64,000 nucleotides of DNA. It comes from Corynebacterium sp. NML140438. Lineage in GTDB: Bacteria > Actinomycetota > Actinomycetes > Mycobacteriales > Mycobacteriaceae. Numbering within the stretch: the stretch's first letter is position 1; each line of letters opens with the position of its first letter. A program made the position numbers and the translations under genes. The DNA lies in contig NZ_MLCQ01000017.1 of the NCBI RefSeq assembly GCF_001875725.1, positions 248,001-312,000 of the forward strand, in the 5' to 3' direction. The notes under the pieces were generated by a model. It was not told where the DNA came from, ran no database searches, and worked only from the letters and a program-made list of their open reading frames with translations. Shown piece after piece: positions 1 through 9,917 of the stretch.

Positions 1-340
1 TACCACCCAAGGCGTAAATCCGCAGCGTACCGTTCGGGGCTTTCGGCGGTGCCGGGAGGCGCTTCGTCAAGTCAGCGCCCTGCATCGACTTCACAGGGTT
101 ACGACGGCCACCGCCGTTGTTACCGCGCCCACGGCCGCGACGACGGCTCCGGCCGTTACCATTCCCGTTCGAGTTGCGTGACTTGTTGTCACGCTGTGAC
201 TTCTCAGAGCCCTTCTCTTCTTCGTTACGTGCGGTACCTGCAGCCTGCTTCGGTGCCTGAAACACCGGCTTTTGTTCAGTGGCCTCAGGTGGCCCTGCTT
301 TACGCGTCACTTTGCGTGAGCGTGTACGGGGTTCGTTCAT
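1..340 (-). CDS. rnj: Ribonuclease J, N-terminal part (cut by window edge)
   Basis: RNase J is a metallo-beta-lactamase/beta-CASP nuclease with 5'-to-3' exo- and endonuclease activity in mRNA and rRNA processing. Only the first 113 codons are in the window. They encode a disordered basic region rich in Arg, Gly, Asn and Lys (an RRRGRGRG-like stretch around residues 65-75), then the KRLPAPPKAPNGTLRIYALGG stretch that leads into the beta-lactamase fold. The long basic N-terminal extension is typical of actinobacterial RNase J. The ATG at 340 lies 2 bases after the dapA stop, so the two are probably co-transcribed. The identification rests on the start of the domain and the conserved dapA-rnj order; the catalytic motifs are outside the window. 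Confidence 0.85.
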   Translation of the reverse strand, partial: MNEPRTRSRKVTRKAGPPEATEQKPVFQAPKQAAGTARNEEEKGSEKSQRDNKSRNSNGNGNGRSRRRGRGRGNNGGGRRNPVKSMQGADLTKRLPAPPKAPNGTLRIYALGG

Positions 341-342
341 AC

Positions 343-1251
343 TTAAAGGACTCCAGCCTTCTTCAAATCTTCTCTAAGAACCTCGACCTGCTCGGGGGTC
401 GCTCCGACCACCGGCAGGCGGGGTTCGCCTACTTCAATGCCCTGCAGACGCAGAGCTGCCTTTGCAAATGTCGTGCCACCGAGTATCGCTTGCTGACGCG
501 CGAGCACGTCGATGACGTTGGCGTTAATTTTCCGTGCACGGACGAGGTCGCCTTCCTCAAAGCTTGTGACGAGTTCACGCAGTGCTTGCGGTGCCGCGTG
601 GCCCACGACCGAGATCACTCCCGTCGCGCCCATAGCCAGCCACGGCAGGTTCAACGGATCGTCGCCCGAATACCATGCCAGACCTGTTGAATGGATCAAC
701 GGTGCTGCTGCAAAGAAGTCGCCTTTCGCGTCCTTCATCGCGACAACGGTTGGCAATTCCGCCAACTTGGCAATCGTGTCCGAAGCCATCGGAATCGCAG
801 ACCTGCCTGGAATATCGTAGAGGCAGATCGGCAGCGGAGTTGCAGACGCAATCTCTTGGAAGTGCGCATACACGCCGTCTTGTGACGGCTTCGAGTAATA
901 CGGGGTAACGACCAAGAGGCCGTCTGCTCCTGCCTCTGCGGCGTCCTTCGCCAACGAGACAGACTTACGGGTGTCGTTCGTGCCCACTCCGGCGATCAGC
1001 TTGGCTCTATCGCCAACCTCTTCTCGCACAGCCTGCAGCAACGCGACCTTCTCTTCACTGGTTGTCGTTGGCGATTCACCCGTCGTGCCAGCAAGCACGA
1101 GGGCGTCAATACCATTGTCGACAAGGTGGGCAGCTAATGCTCGTCCTGCCTTAACATCTAGTTCGCCGTGCTTATCGAACGGCGTGACCATTGCGACGCA
1201 GACTGTGCCGAAAATGTCAGCACCGATACTAGCTTTCATAGAAGTGCCCAT
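343..1251 (-). CDS. dapA: 4-hydroxy-tetrahydrodipicolinate synthase
   Basis: DapA condenses pyruvate with aspartate semialdehyde, the first committed step to diaminopimelate and lysine. The 302-residue TIM-barrel protein has the usual length. Visible are AGTTGES (residues 54-60), [12 protein letters not shown], the YDIPGR segment with Tyr145, and the Schiff-base lysine in [10 protein letters not shown] (Lys173). It lies in the order dapB-thyX-dapA-rnj on minus. No Shine-Dalgarno sequence precedes the ATG at 1251. A TACGCT hexamer ends 8 bases upstream, so a leaderless start inside the operon is possible; the alternative is Met5. Confidence 0.97.
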   Translation of the reverse strand: MGTSMKASIGADIFGTVCVAMVTPFDKHGELDVKAGRALAAHLVDNGIDALVLAGTTGESPTTTSEEKVALLQAVREEVGDRAKLIAGVGTNDTRKSVSLAKDAAEAGADGLLVVTPYYSKPSQDGVYAHFQEIASATPLPICLYDIPGRSAIPMASDTIAKLAELPTVVAMKDAKGDFFAAAPLIHSTGLAWYSGDDPLNLPWLAMGATGVISVVGHAAPQALRELVTSFEEGDLVRARKINANVIDVLARQQAILGGTTFAKAALRLQGIEVGEPRLPVVGATPEQVEVLREDLKKAGVL

Positions 1252-1296
1252 GCCAAAAGAGCGTACCCGTTTTGCTGGCTAATTGTAACTCCCGCG

Positions 1297-2049
1297 CTAC
1301 TTTTCGTAGGGGGTTGTTGCCTTCTTCGTTCCGTCGGGCAGCTCCGAGATGACAAAGTCTTCGAAGAGAATGGGGGCCCGTTCACTCAATAGCTCTAAAC
1401 ATCTCACGGCCACCGCACGCAATTCTGACCCGCTATGCTCCCCCGCTCTACTAACGATGAAGCTCCTCCAGGCTCTGAGATTGCCGCTAACGACTAGTCG
1501 TGTTTCTCGAGCTGCCGGTGCGAGTGCTAGCGCAGCTTCCCACACTCTCTGTTTTCGGAGTAAAGCGTTCTTCTCACCCGCCAAGCTTAATTCGACTGCA
1601 TTACGAAGTTCGTCGTATACAAACGCTGTGTCTTCAATGGCGTGTTCGAAAAATCGCTGAAGCTGCTCGTCGCGTTGAATGACGTCCGGTACGACGACGC
1701 CCTTTTGCTCGTCGGGCATGGCGTACCGCGAAAGCTCGCTGATTGAAAAGTCGCGGTGCCGCAATATCTCGTGTCCTGTAGCCACCGAGATGCCCTGTAT
1801 ATAAAGGGTTACGCTGGCGTGCTCAAGCAACGCAAGGTTGCCGGTATCGATGACATGGTGGAGAAACGCATCAGTTGTTGCTGTGCTCGAGTCATTGTCA
1901 GCAAACGAGTCGTAACACGCTCTGCCTGCGAATTCGACGACGGCATCAGCTGACGTAGCTTCCGCTGATGGCCGCCATCCCAGCTCGGCTGGCGGCTCAA
2001 ATGACGATGCTGCGACGAGCTGGATGTTGAGTTGCCGCTGCGGCTGCAT
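1297..2049 (-). CDS. thyX: FAD-dependent thymidylate synthase
   Basis: ThyX makes dTMP from dUMP using methylene-tetrahydrofolate, NADPH and FAD, independently of ThyA. The 250-residue protein carries the ThyX signature RHRDFSISELS (residues 97-107, RHR-x7-S), followed by RYAMP. It sits between dapB (3-base gap) and dapA (45-base gap), as in other corynebacteria and mycobacteria, which gives an operon that mixes cell-wall/lysine and nucleotide synthesis. Start ATG at 2049. Confidence 0.97.
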   Translation of the reverse strand: MQPQRQLNIQLVAASSFEPPAELGWRPSAEATSADAVVEFAGRACYDSFADNDSSTATTDAFLHHVIDTGNLALLEHASVTLYIQGISVATGHEILRHRDFSISELSRYAMPDEQKGVVVPDVIQRDEQLQRFFEHAIEDTAFVYDELRNAVELSLAGEKNALLRKQRVWEAALALAPAARETRLVVSGNLRAWRSFIVSRAGEHSGSELRAVAVRCLELLSERAPILFEDFVISELPDGTKKATTPYEK

Positions 2050-2052
2050 TGG

Positions 2053-2808
<756 letters not shown>

Positions 2809-2896
2809 TCACTTCTGTATATATGCGATGTGTCCGTGCTACTGGTGCCACTGTAGCGCGCCGCCGGGGTGTGGTGGTTCGGTACACTCGAAAAGC

Positions 2897-3511
2897 ATGA
2901 AGAGAAGCTTGTTCGTCCCTGGTGTCCTCACCGTCGCTGCCCTGCTCACTGCGTGTGGTACAGGTGCTGAAGTGGCGGAACCGTCCATCGCCACTGCCTC
3001 GCCTGAAAGGGTTGCCGCGACCAAAACACAGGCCGCGTCTCCTTCAGCATCAGCATTGTCAGCTGCTGCAGCACCATCGAACCCTGCCGCGCCAAGCACC
3101 TTCGCACCGCCTGAAGGCGCCCCTGAACTCACACTCGAGGATGTCCGGGTTGGTAGCCACGAGGCCTACGACCGCGTCGTCTTCGAATTCTCGGGCAACG
3201 GGTTGCCTGGCTACCGGATTCAGTACAGCGAACAGGCACTGCAGCAAGCCTCTGGGCACGAGCTCGCAGTTGCAGGCAACGCTATCTTGGAGGTACTCGT
3301 CGAAGGGACCCCGATGGACCGGCTTCCGAGCAACCCCGAGCTCGTCCCCGCCGGTCCGTATCAGCTCGCGACGGGCAACATCGCCGGGATCACGAACGGT
3401 GGAACCTTCGAGAATCAATCGCAGTTCTTTATCGGGCTGGACCAGCAGCGCCCGTTCGAAGTCACAGTGATGGACAGCCCCACCCGTCTAGTTATCGACG
3501 TCCACCGCTAG
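2897..3511 (+). CDS. Secreted lipoprotein with AMIN-like domain
   Basis: This 204-residue protein has a lipoprotein signal: a short basic start, a hydrophobic core and lipobox LLTAC with Cys20. A low-complexity Ala/Ser/Pro linker follows (about residues 25-75), then a folded domain from TLEDVRVGSHEAYDRVVFEF to RLVIDVHR. That pattern matches the AMIN-like domains of actinobacterial secreted proteins, which are thought to bind cell-wall polymers. I chose the start at 2897 because it gives a proper signal peptide; TACACT at 2883-2888 lies 8 bases upstream, so translation may be nearly leaderless. It is divergent from dapB. The exact role is unknown. Confidence 0.85.
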   Translation: MKRSLFVPGVLTVAALLTACGTGAEVAEPSIATASPERVAATKTQAASPSASALSAAAAPSNPAAPSTFAPPEGAPELTLEDVRVGSHEAYDRVVFEFSGNGLPGYRIQYSEQALQQASGHELAVAGNAILEVLVEGTPMDRLPSNPELVPAGPYQLATGNIAGITNGGTFENQSQFFIGLDQQRPFEVTVMDSPTRLVIDVHR

Positions 3512-3522
3512 CTCGATAAGCG

Positions 3523-3550
3523 AATGGCCAGGGCAAAAGCCCTGGCCATT
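3523..3550. terminator. Bidirectional terminator between lipoprotein gene and pnp
   Basis: A perfect 12-base inverted repeat, AATGGCCAGGGC and GCCCTGGCCATT, with an AAAA loop lies between the converging stops of the lipoprotein gene (3511) and pnp (3570). It has U-rich flanks on the plus side (ACTCTTTGT). Confidence 0.85.
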
Positions 3551-3569
3551 ACTCTTTGTGAACTAACTC

Positions 3570-5852
3570 CTAGTCCTGCTCAACTGGAACAAGGGAAATC
3601 TTGCCGCGGTTATCGATGTCGCGGATTTCGACCTCGATCTTGTCGCCAACGTTAACAACGTCCTCGACCTTTTCGATGCGCTTGTTGCCACCCAGGTTGG
3701 AGATGTGGATCAGGCCGTCGGTGCCCGGAACAATCGAAACAAACGCTCCGAACGCGACAGTCTTGACCACGGTGCCCAAGTAGTGCTCGCCTACCTTCGG
3801 CAGCTGTGGGTTAGCGATTGCGTTAATCTTCTCGATTGCCGCATCCGCCGCCGCACCACTGGTCGCCGAAACGTAGATGGTGCCGTCCTCCTCGATCGAG
3901 ATGTCCGCACCGGTCTCCTCGGTAATCGAGTTGATCATCTTGCCCTTCGGACCAATGACCTCACCAATCTTAGAGACTGGCACCTTGACCGTGGTGATCT
4001 TCGGCGCCAACGAGCTCATGTCATCCGGGGTATCGATGACCTCTGCCATCGTGTCCAGGATGGTCTCGCGTGCATCGCGCGCCTGCTTCAGCGCGGAAGC
4101 CAGAACGTCGGATGGGATGCCGTCCAGCTTGGTGTCAAGCTGCAGCGCGGTGATGAACTCGCGGGTACCAGCGACCTTGAAGTCCATGTCGCCGAACGCA
4201 TCCTCAGCGCCGAGGATGTCCGTCAGAGCGACGTACTTCGTCTCGCCGTCGACCTCGCCCGAAACGAGGCCCATCGCGATGCCCGCGACCGGGGCGGCCA
4301 GGGGAACACCAGCGTTGTACAGCGACAGCGTGGACGCACACACAGAACCCATCGACGTCGAGCCATTGGAGCTCAGCGCTTCAGAGACCTGGCGAATCGT
4401 GTACGGGAAATCCTCACGGGAAGGGATCACCGGCAACAGCGCGCGCTCCGCCAGCGCACCGTGACCGATCTCACGGCGCTTCGGGGATCCGACGCGGCCC
4501 GTCTCACCGGTCGAGTACGGCGGGAAGTTGTAGTGGTGAATGTAGCGCTTGGAGGTCTCAGGGCTCAGCGAATCAATCGGCTGCTCCATCTTGAGCATGT
4601 CAAGCGTCGTAACGCCCAGGATCTGGGTCTCGCCGCGCTCAAACAGCGCCGAGCCGTGTGCACGTGGAATAAGCTCCACCTCCACGCCGAGGTCACGGAT
4701 CGCGGTGACGCTGCGGCCGTCGATACGGTAGCCGTCCTTCAGAATCTTCTTCCGGACGATCTCCTTCTGCAACGCGTTGTACGCGGCCCGGATCTCTTTC
4801 ACTACGGCTGGGGCGTCATCGTCGTCCTCGTCGACGTCGAGACGATCAAGTACATCTTCTTCGATGTCCTCAATGTAGGCGTTGATCTTCTCTTCGCGCT
4901 CCTGCTTACCCGCGATGGTCAGGAAAGAGGACAACTTCTTCGACGCCTTCTTCTCCACTGCCTCGAACACCTCATCGGTGTACGGCGGGAACAGTGGGAA
5001 TTCCTTGCGCTCCTTGTCCAATTGCGCAGCAAGGTCACGCTGCGCCTCGCACAACGTCTTGATGTACGGCTTGGCAGCTTCAAGGCCTTCAGCGACGGTT
5101 GCTTCAGTAGGCGCTGGTGCGCCGTCAGCAATCAGCTTGACGACGTTCGCTCCAGCACCCGCCTCAACCATCATGATGGCGACGTCCGACTCAGTCTTGC
5201 GGCCACGCTTGCGCTCGACAATGCGGCCAGCAACAACCATCTCGAAGATGGCACGCTGGTGCTGCTCGTGATTCGGGAACGCGACCCACTGCCCCTCTGG
5301 GTGCTTATCATCGGCGATCAGCGCCATGCGTACACCGCCGACCGGGCCGGACACCGGCAGGCCAGAGAGCTGCGTAGCAGCAGAAGCACCGTTGATTGCA
5401 ACAACGTCGTAGTATTCCTCCGGGGCAATCGACAGGACCGTAATCACGACCTGCACTTCATTGCGCAGCCCCTTCACGAACGTCGGGCGCAGCGGGCGGT
5501 CGATAAGGCGGCACGCAAGGATCGCCTCAGTAGATGGGCGCCCCTCACGACGGAAGAACGAGCCGGGGATACGTCCCGCGGCATACATCCGCTCCTCGAC
5601 ATCTACTGTCAGGGGGAAGAAGTCAAAGCCTTCGCGGGGATTATTCGACGCTGTCGTCGTCGCAAGCATCATGGTGTCGTCGTCCAGGTAGGTCGTCACC
5701 GACCCATCTGCCTGGCGTGCCAGCTGACCCGTCTCAAAACGAATAGTGCGAGAACCGAAATCACCGTTGTCCAGCGAGGCTACTGCTTCAGTGACCCCGA
5801 ATTCTTCATCAACATGGATTTCGTACGAGTTTCTCGGCTTAAAACTGCTCAA
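3570..5852 (-). CDS. pnp: Polynucleotide phosphorylase (GPSI)
   Basis: PNPase is a phosphorolytic 3'-to-5' exoribonuclease that also makes ppGpp-related nucleotides in actinobacteria. In order it has a first RNase PH domain ([21 protein letters not shown]), a helical linker, a second RNase PH domain ([22 protein letters not shown]-like [17 protein letters not shown]), a KH domain ([13 protein letters not shown]) and an S1 domain ([15 protein letters not shown]). The frame is open to an ATG at 5885, but AAGGAG stands about 9 bases before the TTG at 5852. I therefore take TTG as the start (760 residues, [12 protein letters not shown]), which matches the length of relatives. It is downstream of rpsO, the classic arrangement. 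Confidence 0.96.
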   Translation of the reverse strand: MSSFKPRNSYEIHVDEEFGVTEAVASLDNGDFGSRTIRFETGQLARQADGSVTTYLDDDTMMLATTTASNNPREGFDFFPLTVDVEERMYAAGRIPGSFFRREGRPSTEAILACRLIDRPLRPTFVKGLRNEVQVVITVLSIAPEEYYDVVAINGASAATQLSGLPVSGPVGGVRMALIADDKHPEGQWVAFPNHEQHQRAIFEMVVAGRIVERKRGRKTESDVAIMMVEAGAGANVVKLIADGAPAPTEATVAEGLEAAKPYIKTLCEAQRDLAAQLDKERKEFPLFPPYTDEVFEAVEKKASKKLSSFLTIAGKQEREEKINAYIEDIEEDVLDRLDVDEDDDDAPAVVKEIRAAYNALQKEIVRKKILKDGYRIDGRSVTAIRDLGVEVELIPRAHGSALFERGETQILGVTTLDMLKMEQPIDSLSPETSKRYIHHYNFPPYSTGETGRVGSPKRREIGHGALAERALLPVIPSREDFPYTIRQVSEALSSNGSTSMGSVCASTLSLYNAGVPLAAPVAGIAMGLVSGEVDGETKYVALTDILGAEDAFGDMDFKVAGTREFITALQLDTKLDGIPSDVLASALKQARDARETILDTMAEVIDTPDDMSSLAPKITTVKVPVSKIGEVIGPKGKMINSITEETGADISIEEDGTIYVSATSGAAADAAIEKINAIANPQLPKVGEHYLGTVVKTVAFGAFVSIVPGTDGLIHISNLGGNKRIEKVEDVVNVGDKIEVEIRDIDNRGKISLVPVEQD

Positions 5853-5970
5853 TTGATCCCTCTCCTTGGATCTCCGGGCGATCATCGATGTCGCCGTTTT
5901 TCGTGTCGTTTAGAACGAAGCACACCTTACCATCCTGCCAGGGATTGCACCATGCTGGAGACACAACAAA

Positions 5971-6002
5971 ACCCCCGCTCCGGAAAACCAAAGCGGGGGT
6001 TC
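5971..6002 (-). terminator. rpsO terminator
   Basis: Read on minus, AACCCCCGCTTTG pairs with the GC-rich CGGAGCGGGGGTT arm and is followed by TTTTGTTGTG. This is a rho-independent terminator 23 bases beyond the rpsO stop and upstream of pnp, so pnp probably has its own promoter in addition to read-through. Confidence 0.85.
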
Positions 6003-6025
6003 GAAGTCTGTATGACGTGATCGTC

Positions 6026-6295
6026 TTAGCGGCGCAGGCCGAGGCGAGCAATCAGGTCACGGTAGCGCTCGACGTTGTTCTCGCGCAGGTACTTCAACAG
6101 GCCACGGCGGCGACCAACGAGCAGCAGCAGGCCACGACGGGAGTGGTGGTCGTGCTGGTGGAACTTCAGGTGCTCGGTCAGGTTGTTGATGCGCTCGGTG
6201 AGCAGCGCAACCTGTGCCTCTGGGGAACCGGTGTCAGTCTCGTGCACACCGTAGGTCTTCAGAATCTCTGCTTTTTTCTCAGCGTTCAGCGCCAT
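6026..6295 (-). CDS. rpsO: 30S ribosomal protein S15
   Basis: S15 binds 16S rRNA early in small-subunit assembly and bridges to the large subunit. The 89-residue protein shows the family sequence [46 protein letters not shown] and [13 protein letters not shown]. The open frame reaches 6325, but GAGGAG 6 bases before the ATG at 6295 and the usual MALNAEKK start decide for 6295. Upstream, TAGCAT with TTGAGA 19 bases ahead is a plausible promoter at about 6345-6375. Confidence 0.98.
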   Translation of the reverse strand: MALNAEKKAEILKTYGVHETDTGSPEAQVALLTERINNLTEHLKFHQHDHHSRRGLLLLVGRRRGLLKYLRENNVERYRDLIARLGLRR

Positions 6296-6394
6296 GAAAA
6301 ACTCCTCAATTGTTTCAGTCCGCATATCTTTTGACTACTTCATGCTACGACTGCTGCGAACCACAGTCTCAATGCGCACAAAGCCTGGACTACT

Positions 6395-7348
6395 TTAGCT
6401 GCTGCGGGCCAGGTTGGTCAAACGCTTCATGAACTCGCTGAGGAAGCGATCCACGTCCACCCCCACCGCAACCTTACTGGTCTTCCACGCATCATTGAGA
6501 CGCTCTGGGTCACCGATGGTGCGGCCACGCGTCGGCCCGTCAAGGTCCGTGCGCAGGTTCACTCCAATGCAGTCAACCAGCGTCGGGTCTAACGCGACCG
6601 CTACCGCGAGCGGATCATGCAACCCACACCCGCCAAGGTGCGGCGAGGTCGTTTCGTATGCCTTGATGTAGTAATCAGTCGCCGCTGCGAGGAAGTCACC
6701 CTGTGGGGTGTCGAGCCCTTTCCACACCGCTGTTTCCTTAGACGTCAAGAGCGTCTGCAGCGTGACATCCAGACCGATCATCGTGAGGTTTTGCGCGGTG
6801 CGCATCACGAAGTCTGCTGCTTCCGGGTCCTGGCTAATGTTCGCCTCCGCGCAGGAATTGACGTTCCCCGGCACCGTCAACGCTCCGCCCATCATGACGA
6901 TCCTGACGCGGGCCGCGAAGTCCTTATCGGCTTCCATCGCGGCAGCGACCGTCGTTAAGGGACCCACAGGAACAATGACAAGGTCATCGCCATAGCGGTG
7001 GAACGCATCCACCATGAAGTCCTCAGCAGAAGTGCTCTCGACTTGGCGCTGCGCATCTGGCAACTGGGCTTCCCCAATGCCGTTAACACCGTGAATGAAC
7101 TGCGAAATCTCCAGCACCTCAAAGCTGTCCTGCGCGCGTGCATGCGTTGGTCCCGCGAACACTGGGATATCAGTGCGGCCAAACAGCTCCAGAATTGCAA
7201 GGCTATTTCGCACTGCGTCTGGAACCGTCACGTTGCCGTACGTCGACGTGACACCGATGAGTTCTACGTCCGGTGAAGCCATCGCGTACGCCAATGCCAG
7301 CGCGTCGTCGATTCCTGTATCTACGTCGAGGATCATCTTGATGGTCAC
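6395..7348 (-). CDS. Nucleoside hydrolase (IU-NH family)
   Basis: Nucleoside hydrolases split nucleosides into base and ribose for salvage. The 317-residue protein opens with the calcium-binding DVDTGIDDAL motif (residues 8-17), which with the later NISQDPEAAD and GLHDPLAVAVAL segments defines the family. Purine or pyrimidine preference cannot be read from sequence. The frame also allows a GTG at 7357, but that codon overlaps the Shine-Dalgarno sequence AAGGAGAGG; the GTG at 7348 has the correct 8-base spacing. It follows ribF by 15 bases and is probably co-transcribed with it. Confidence 0.93.
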   Translation of the reverse strand: MTIKMILDVDTGIDDALALAYAMASPDVELIGVTSTYGNVTVPDAVRNSLAILELFGRTDIPVFAGPTHARAQDSFEVLEISQFIHGVNGIGEAQLPDAQRQVESTSAEDFMVDAFHRYGDDLVIVPVGPLTTVAAAMEADKDFAARVRIVMMGGALTVPGNVNSCAEANISQDPEAADFVMRTAQNLTMIGLDVTLQTLLTSKETAVWKGLDTPQGDFLAAATDYYIKAYETTSPHLGGCGLHDPLAVAVALDPTLVDCIGVNLRTDLDGPTRGRTIGDPERLNDAWKTSKVAVGVDVDRFLSEFMKRLTNLARSS

Positions 7349-7363
7349 AGCAAACACCTCTCC

Positions 7364-8332
7364 TTAGCTCAAAAGTTCGCGGGTGCGGGCGACGTCGCGC
7401 GCCATGTGTTCAAGAAGCTCGTCCACTGAGTCGAACTTCGCCATGTCGCGAACCTTCGCCACAAATTCGACGCGGGCCATGCGATCGTACAGGTCCGCTT
7501 CCTTATCAAGCACATACGATTCGACGCTGCGTCGCTTATCCCCAAACGTCGGATTGGTGCCAACAGAAATCGCAGCCGGGTAGCGCTTCCCTGCAACCAT
7601 GTCTCCGCCGATGGGGGCGTCGTCGATAATCGTGAGCCAGCCGGCGTACACCCCGTCCTTGGGCAGTGCAGAAACATCCGCAACGTACTGGTTCGCCGTG
7701 GGGTACCCGAGCTCACGGCCACCTCGCCCAGCGCCTCGCTCAATTGGCGCAACGACGGAGAATGGCCGCCCCATGTAGTCCTTCGCCACGCTGATGTTGC
7801 CCTGAGCGAGCTCATCCCGAATCGCCGTCGAGCAAATCCGAGTCGCTCCCTCTTTCAAGAGGCGCACCACTGTCACGTCAACACCGTTTTGCTCGCCGAG
7901 CTGCACCATCGTTTGCGATGTACCGGAGGCATCACGCCCGAACGTAAAATTCTCGCCGACAAACACATGCCGAGCACGCAGCGTGCCCACCACTACCTTG
8001 TCGAAATAATCCTGCGCGCTCTGCCCTGCGAGTTCTTTACGGAAATCGATAACGATGAGCGCATCCACACCCAACTCAGCGATCAGCCTGGCACGCTCTT
8101 CGAGCGGCATCAGCGCAGTGGGAGCAGCTTCCGGTTGAAACACTGCGACCGGGTGAGGCTCAAACGTCATCACCACGCAAGGCACCTGGAGGCGCTTCGC
8201 CTCCTCAACAGCTGACTTGATCAGCATCTGATGACCACGGTGCACCCCGTCGAAGACTCCGATCGTCAGCACAGTGCCGTCGGGGACACCAAACGTTTCG
8301 GGTACAGCATTCAGACCGTGCAAAATATCCAC
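7364..8332 (-). CDS. ribF: Bifunctional riboflavin kinase / FAD synthetase
   Basis: RibF phosphorylates riboflavin to FMN and adenylylates FMN to FAD. The N-terminal nucleotidyltransferase domain has the TIGVFDGVHRGHQ motif; the C-terminal flavokinase domain has GRPFSVVAPIERGAGRGGRELGYPTAN and the GVYAGW strand. The frame is open to 8479, but the extension has no homology-like features. A GTG at 8332 gives the usual MDILHGLNAVP start and 322 residues. TACGCT 7 bases ahead of this GTG and the absence of a Shine-Dalgarno sequence suggest a leaderless mRNA. Divergent from truB with only 30 bases between starts. Confidence 0.96.
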   Translation of the reverse strand: MDILHGLNAVPETFGVPDGTVLTIGVFDGVHRGHQMLIKSAVEEAKRLQVPCVVMTFEPHPVAVFQPEAAPTALMPLEERARLIAELGVDALIVIDFRKELAGQSAQDYFDKVVVGTLRARHVFVGENFTFGRDASGTSQTMVQLGEQNGVDVTVVRLLKEGATRICSTAIRDELAQGNISVAKDYMGRPFSVVAPIERGAGRGGRELGYPTANQYVADVSALPKDGVYAGWLTIIDDAPIGGDMVAGKRYPAAISVGTNPTFGDKRRSVESYVLDKEADLYDRMARVEFVAKVRDMAKFDSVDELLEHMARDVARTRELLS

Positions 8333-8339
8333 GAGCAAT

Positions 8340-8354
8340 AGCGTACGGCATACT
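8340..8354. promoter_or_regulatory. Divergent leaderless -10 elements, ribF / truB
   Basis: On minus, TACGCT (8345-8340) is 7 bases before the ribF GTG. On plus, CATACT (8349-8354) is 8 bases before the truB ATG. Neither gene has a usable Shine-Dalgarno sequence, and the 30-base gap leaves no room for a leader. The truB element is the weaker match. Confidence 0.55.
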
Positions 8355-8362
8355 AAAGAGCT

Positions 8363-9256
8363 ATGAGTGATCCCCTCGCTACATCTGGAATTGTTGTCGT
8401 CGATAAGCCACAAGGTCTCACAAGCCACGACGTAGTCGCACGCCTTCGGCGCGCCTTCGGCACCCGAAAAGTTGGTCACGCCGGCACCCTCGACCCGATG
8501 GCGACGGGCGTGCTCGTCGTTGGAATCGAACGCGGCACAAAACTACTCGCCCGCCTCGTCGCTGAAACAAAAACCTACGAGGCAACCATTCGGCTCGGCG
8601 CCGCCACAACAACAGACGATGCAGAAGGCGACATCGTCAGCACCGCACCTACCAGCGCTGTTACCGATGCAAACATTAGCGATGCCGTCGACGCCTTCCA
8701 AGGCGAAATCATGCAGCGTCCGTCGAGTGTCTCCGCAATTAAGATCGACGGCAAGCGCGCACACCAGCTGGTACGCGAAGGGCACGATGTTGAGCTCCCA
8801 GCCAGACCAGTGACGATTCACGAGTACGACATTCTGGGGATCACTCGGGTCGATGAATGGATCGACATTGACGTGCGTGTGCACTGCTCGTCGGGCACCT
8901 ACATTCGCGCCCTCGCCCGCGACCTTGGCGAAGCCCTACAGACCGGCGGGCACCTCACCGCGCTGCGGCGCACCACCGTTGGACCGTTCAACCTCGACCA
9001 TGCGATGGAGCTTGAGGACATCCAGAGCAACCCGCGCCTCAGCCTCACCCTCGATGAGGCCTGCGCTACCTGCTGGCCAGTCCTCCCCGTAACCGACGAG
9101 GAATATGACGCCCTCGCCATGGGCAAATGGCTCGAGCCTCGCGGACTCAAGGGAGTACACGCAGCACAGCGTGCTGACGGCCATGTCGTCGCCTTAGTGA
9201 AAGAGTCCAAGAAGCGACTCGCGACGGTGTTTGTCGCGCGCCCCTCAACCCTGTAA
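8363..9256 (+). CDS. truB: tRNA pseudouridine-55 synthase
   Basis: TruB converts U55 in the T-loop of tRNAs to pseudouridine. The 297-residue protein has the catalytic motif GHAGTLDPMATGVL with Asp44, the KTYEATIRLG strand, RPSSVSAIKIDGKRAHQLVREG and SSGTYIRALARDLGE, all in family order. It ends 7 bases before the converging stop of the phosphopantetheinyl transferase gene. The truB/pptT/metallophosphoesterase grouping is also found in mycobacteria. Confidence 0.97.
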   Translation: MSDPLATSGIVVVDKPQGLTSHDVVARLRRAFGTRKVGHAGTLDPMATGVLVVGIERGTKLLARLVAETKTYEATIRLGAATTTDDAEGDIVSTAPTSAVTDANISDAVDAFQGEIMQRPSSVSAIKIDGKRAHQLVREGHDVELPARPVTIHEYDILGITRVDEWIDIDVRVHCSSGTYIRALARDLGEALQTGGHLTALRRTTVGPFNLDHAMELEDIQSNPRLSLTLDEACATCWPVLPVTDEEYDALAMGKWLEPRGLKGVHAAQRADGHVVALVKESKKRLATVFVARPSTL

Positions 9257-9263
9257 CAGGCTC

Positions 9264-9917
9264 CTACACCAAGAACGCCGAGGTAATGACGTAGCCAGCC
9301 CGGTGCACCCAACGCCCTTCAAAAAACGGAGCGGGCGTCGGTCGCTCAAGAATGTAGGAGACAAAGGTGCCGTCGGGCCGAATGTAAATCTCAGCCTGGT
9401 CGAACTCCAGCATCTTCCGCGCTAAGGGGAACCAGCACTTATACGTCGCCTCCTTCGCGCAGAAGAGCAGCCGGTCGGCCCAGAAGCAGCCTTCCGCCCG
9501 CAGCGCGTCGAGCATCTGCAACTCCGTCGGGCAAGCGATTTGGGCCAACACGCCTTCAGGCAGGGGCTCCGCCAACTCCGCATCAATACCAATAGAGCGG
9601 ACCTGGCTCAGCGGAGCGACAACTGCTGCCCTGAAACCATCCGTATGCGTCAGCGAACCGCACACGCCGGCGGGCCACAAGGGCATGCCCGCTTCTCCCC
9701 GCATGATGCGATGGGGCCCCTCGACCCCTAATTCGTCGAGTGCCCGGTGCGCGCACCAACGGGCGTCGCCAAACTCCCCTTTTCGCACATCAACGGCACC
9801 GCTAACGACGCCCTTTTCCTGTTCATCGAGGTTATCGTAGTTCCGAAGGTTGTGGCCGTCGTCAGTACGGAGAGACACAAAACGTGCGGAAGGGGGAAAC
9901 AGCGAAAGATCACGCAC
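9264..9917 (-). CDS. pptT: 4'-phosphopantetheinyl transferase (PptT/Sfp type)
   Basis: The enzyme moves phosphopantetheine from CoA onto a carrier-protein serine. In mycolate-making actinobacteria its targets include fatty acid synthase I and the polyketide synthase that joins mycolic acids. The 217-residue protein shows GSLTHTDGFRAAVV, the metal-binding SIGIDAEL and FCAKEATYKCW motifs in family order. The frame is open beyond 9917, but a GTG there overlaps the stop of the upstream metallophosphoesterase in TAGTG, and GGAGGT sits 9 bases ahead, so translation is probably coupled. Position beside truB and the phosphoesterase matches mycobacterial pptT. Confidence 0.92.
   Translation of the reverse strand: MRDLSLFPPSARFVSLRTDDGHNLRNYDNLDEQEKGVVSGAVDVRKGEFGDARWCAHRALDELGVEGPHRIMRGEAGMPLWPAGVCGSLTHTDGFRAAVVAPLSQVRSIGIDAELAEPLPEGVLAQIACPTELQMLDALRAEGCFWADRLLFCAKEATYKCWFPLARKMLEFDQAEIYIRPDGTFVSYILERPTPAPFFEGRWVHRAGYVITSAFLV

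Noticed and set aside
3705..6020. A 771-codon open frame on plus antisense to pnp
   Set aside because: It mirrors the codon structure of pnp on minus in a GC-rich gene, has no recognisable domain, and crosses the rpsO-pnp terminator. Same reasoning for long antisense frames over proS, infB and nusA.
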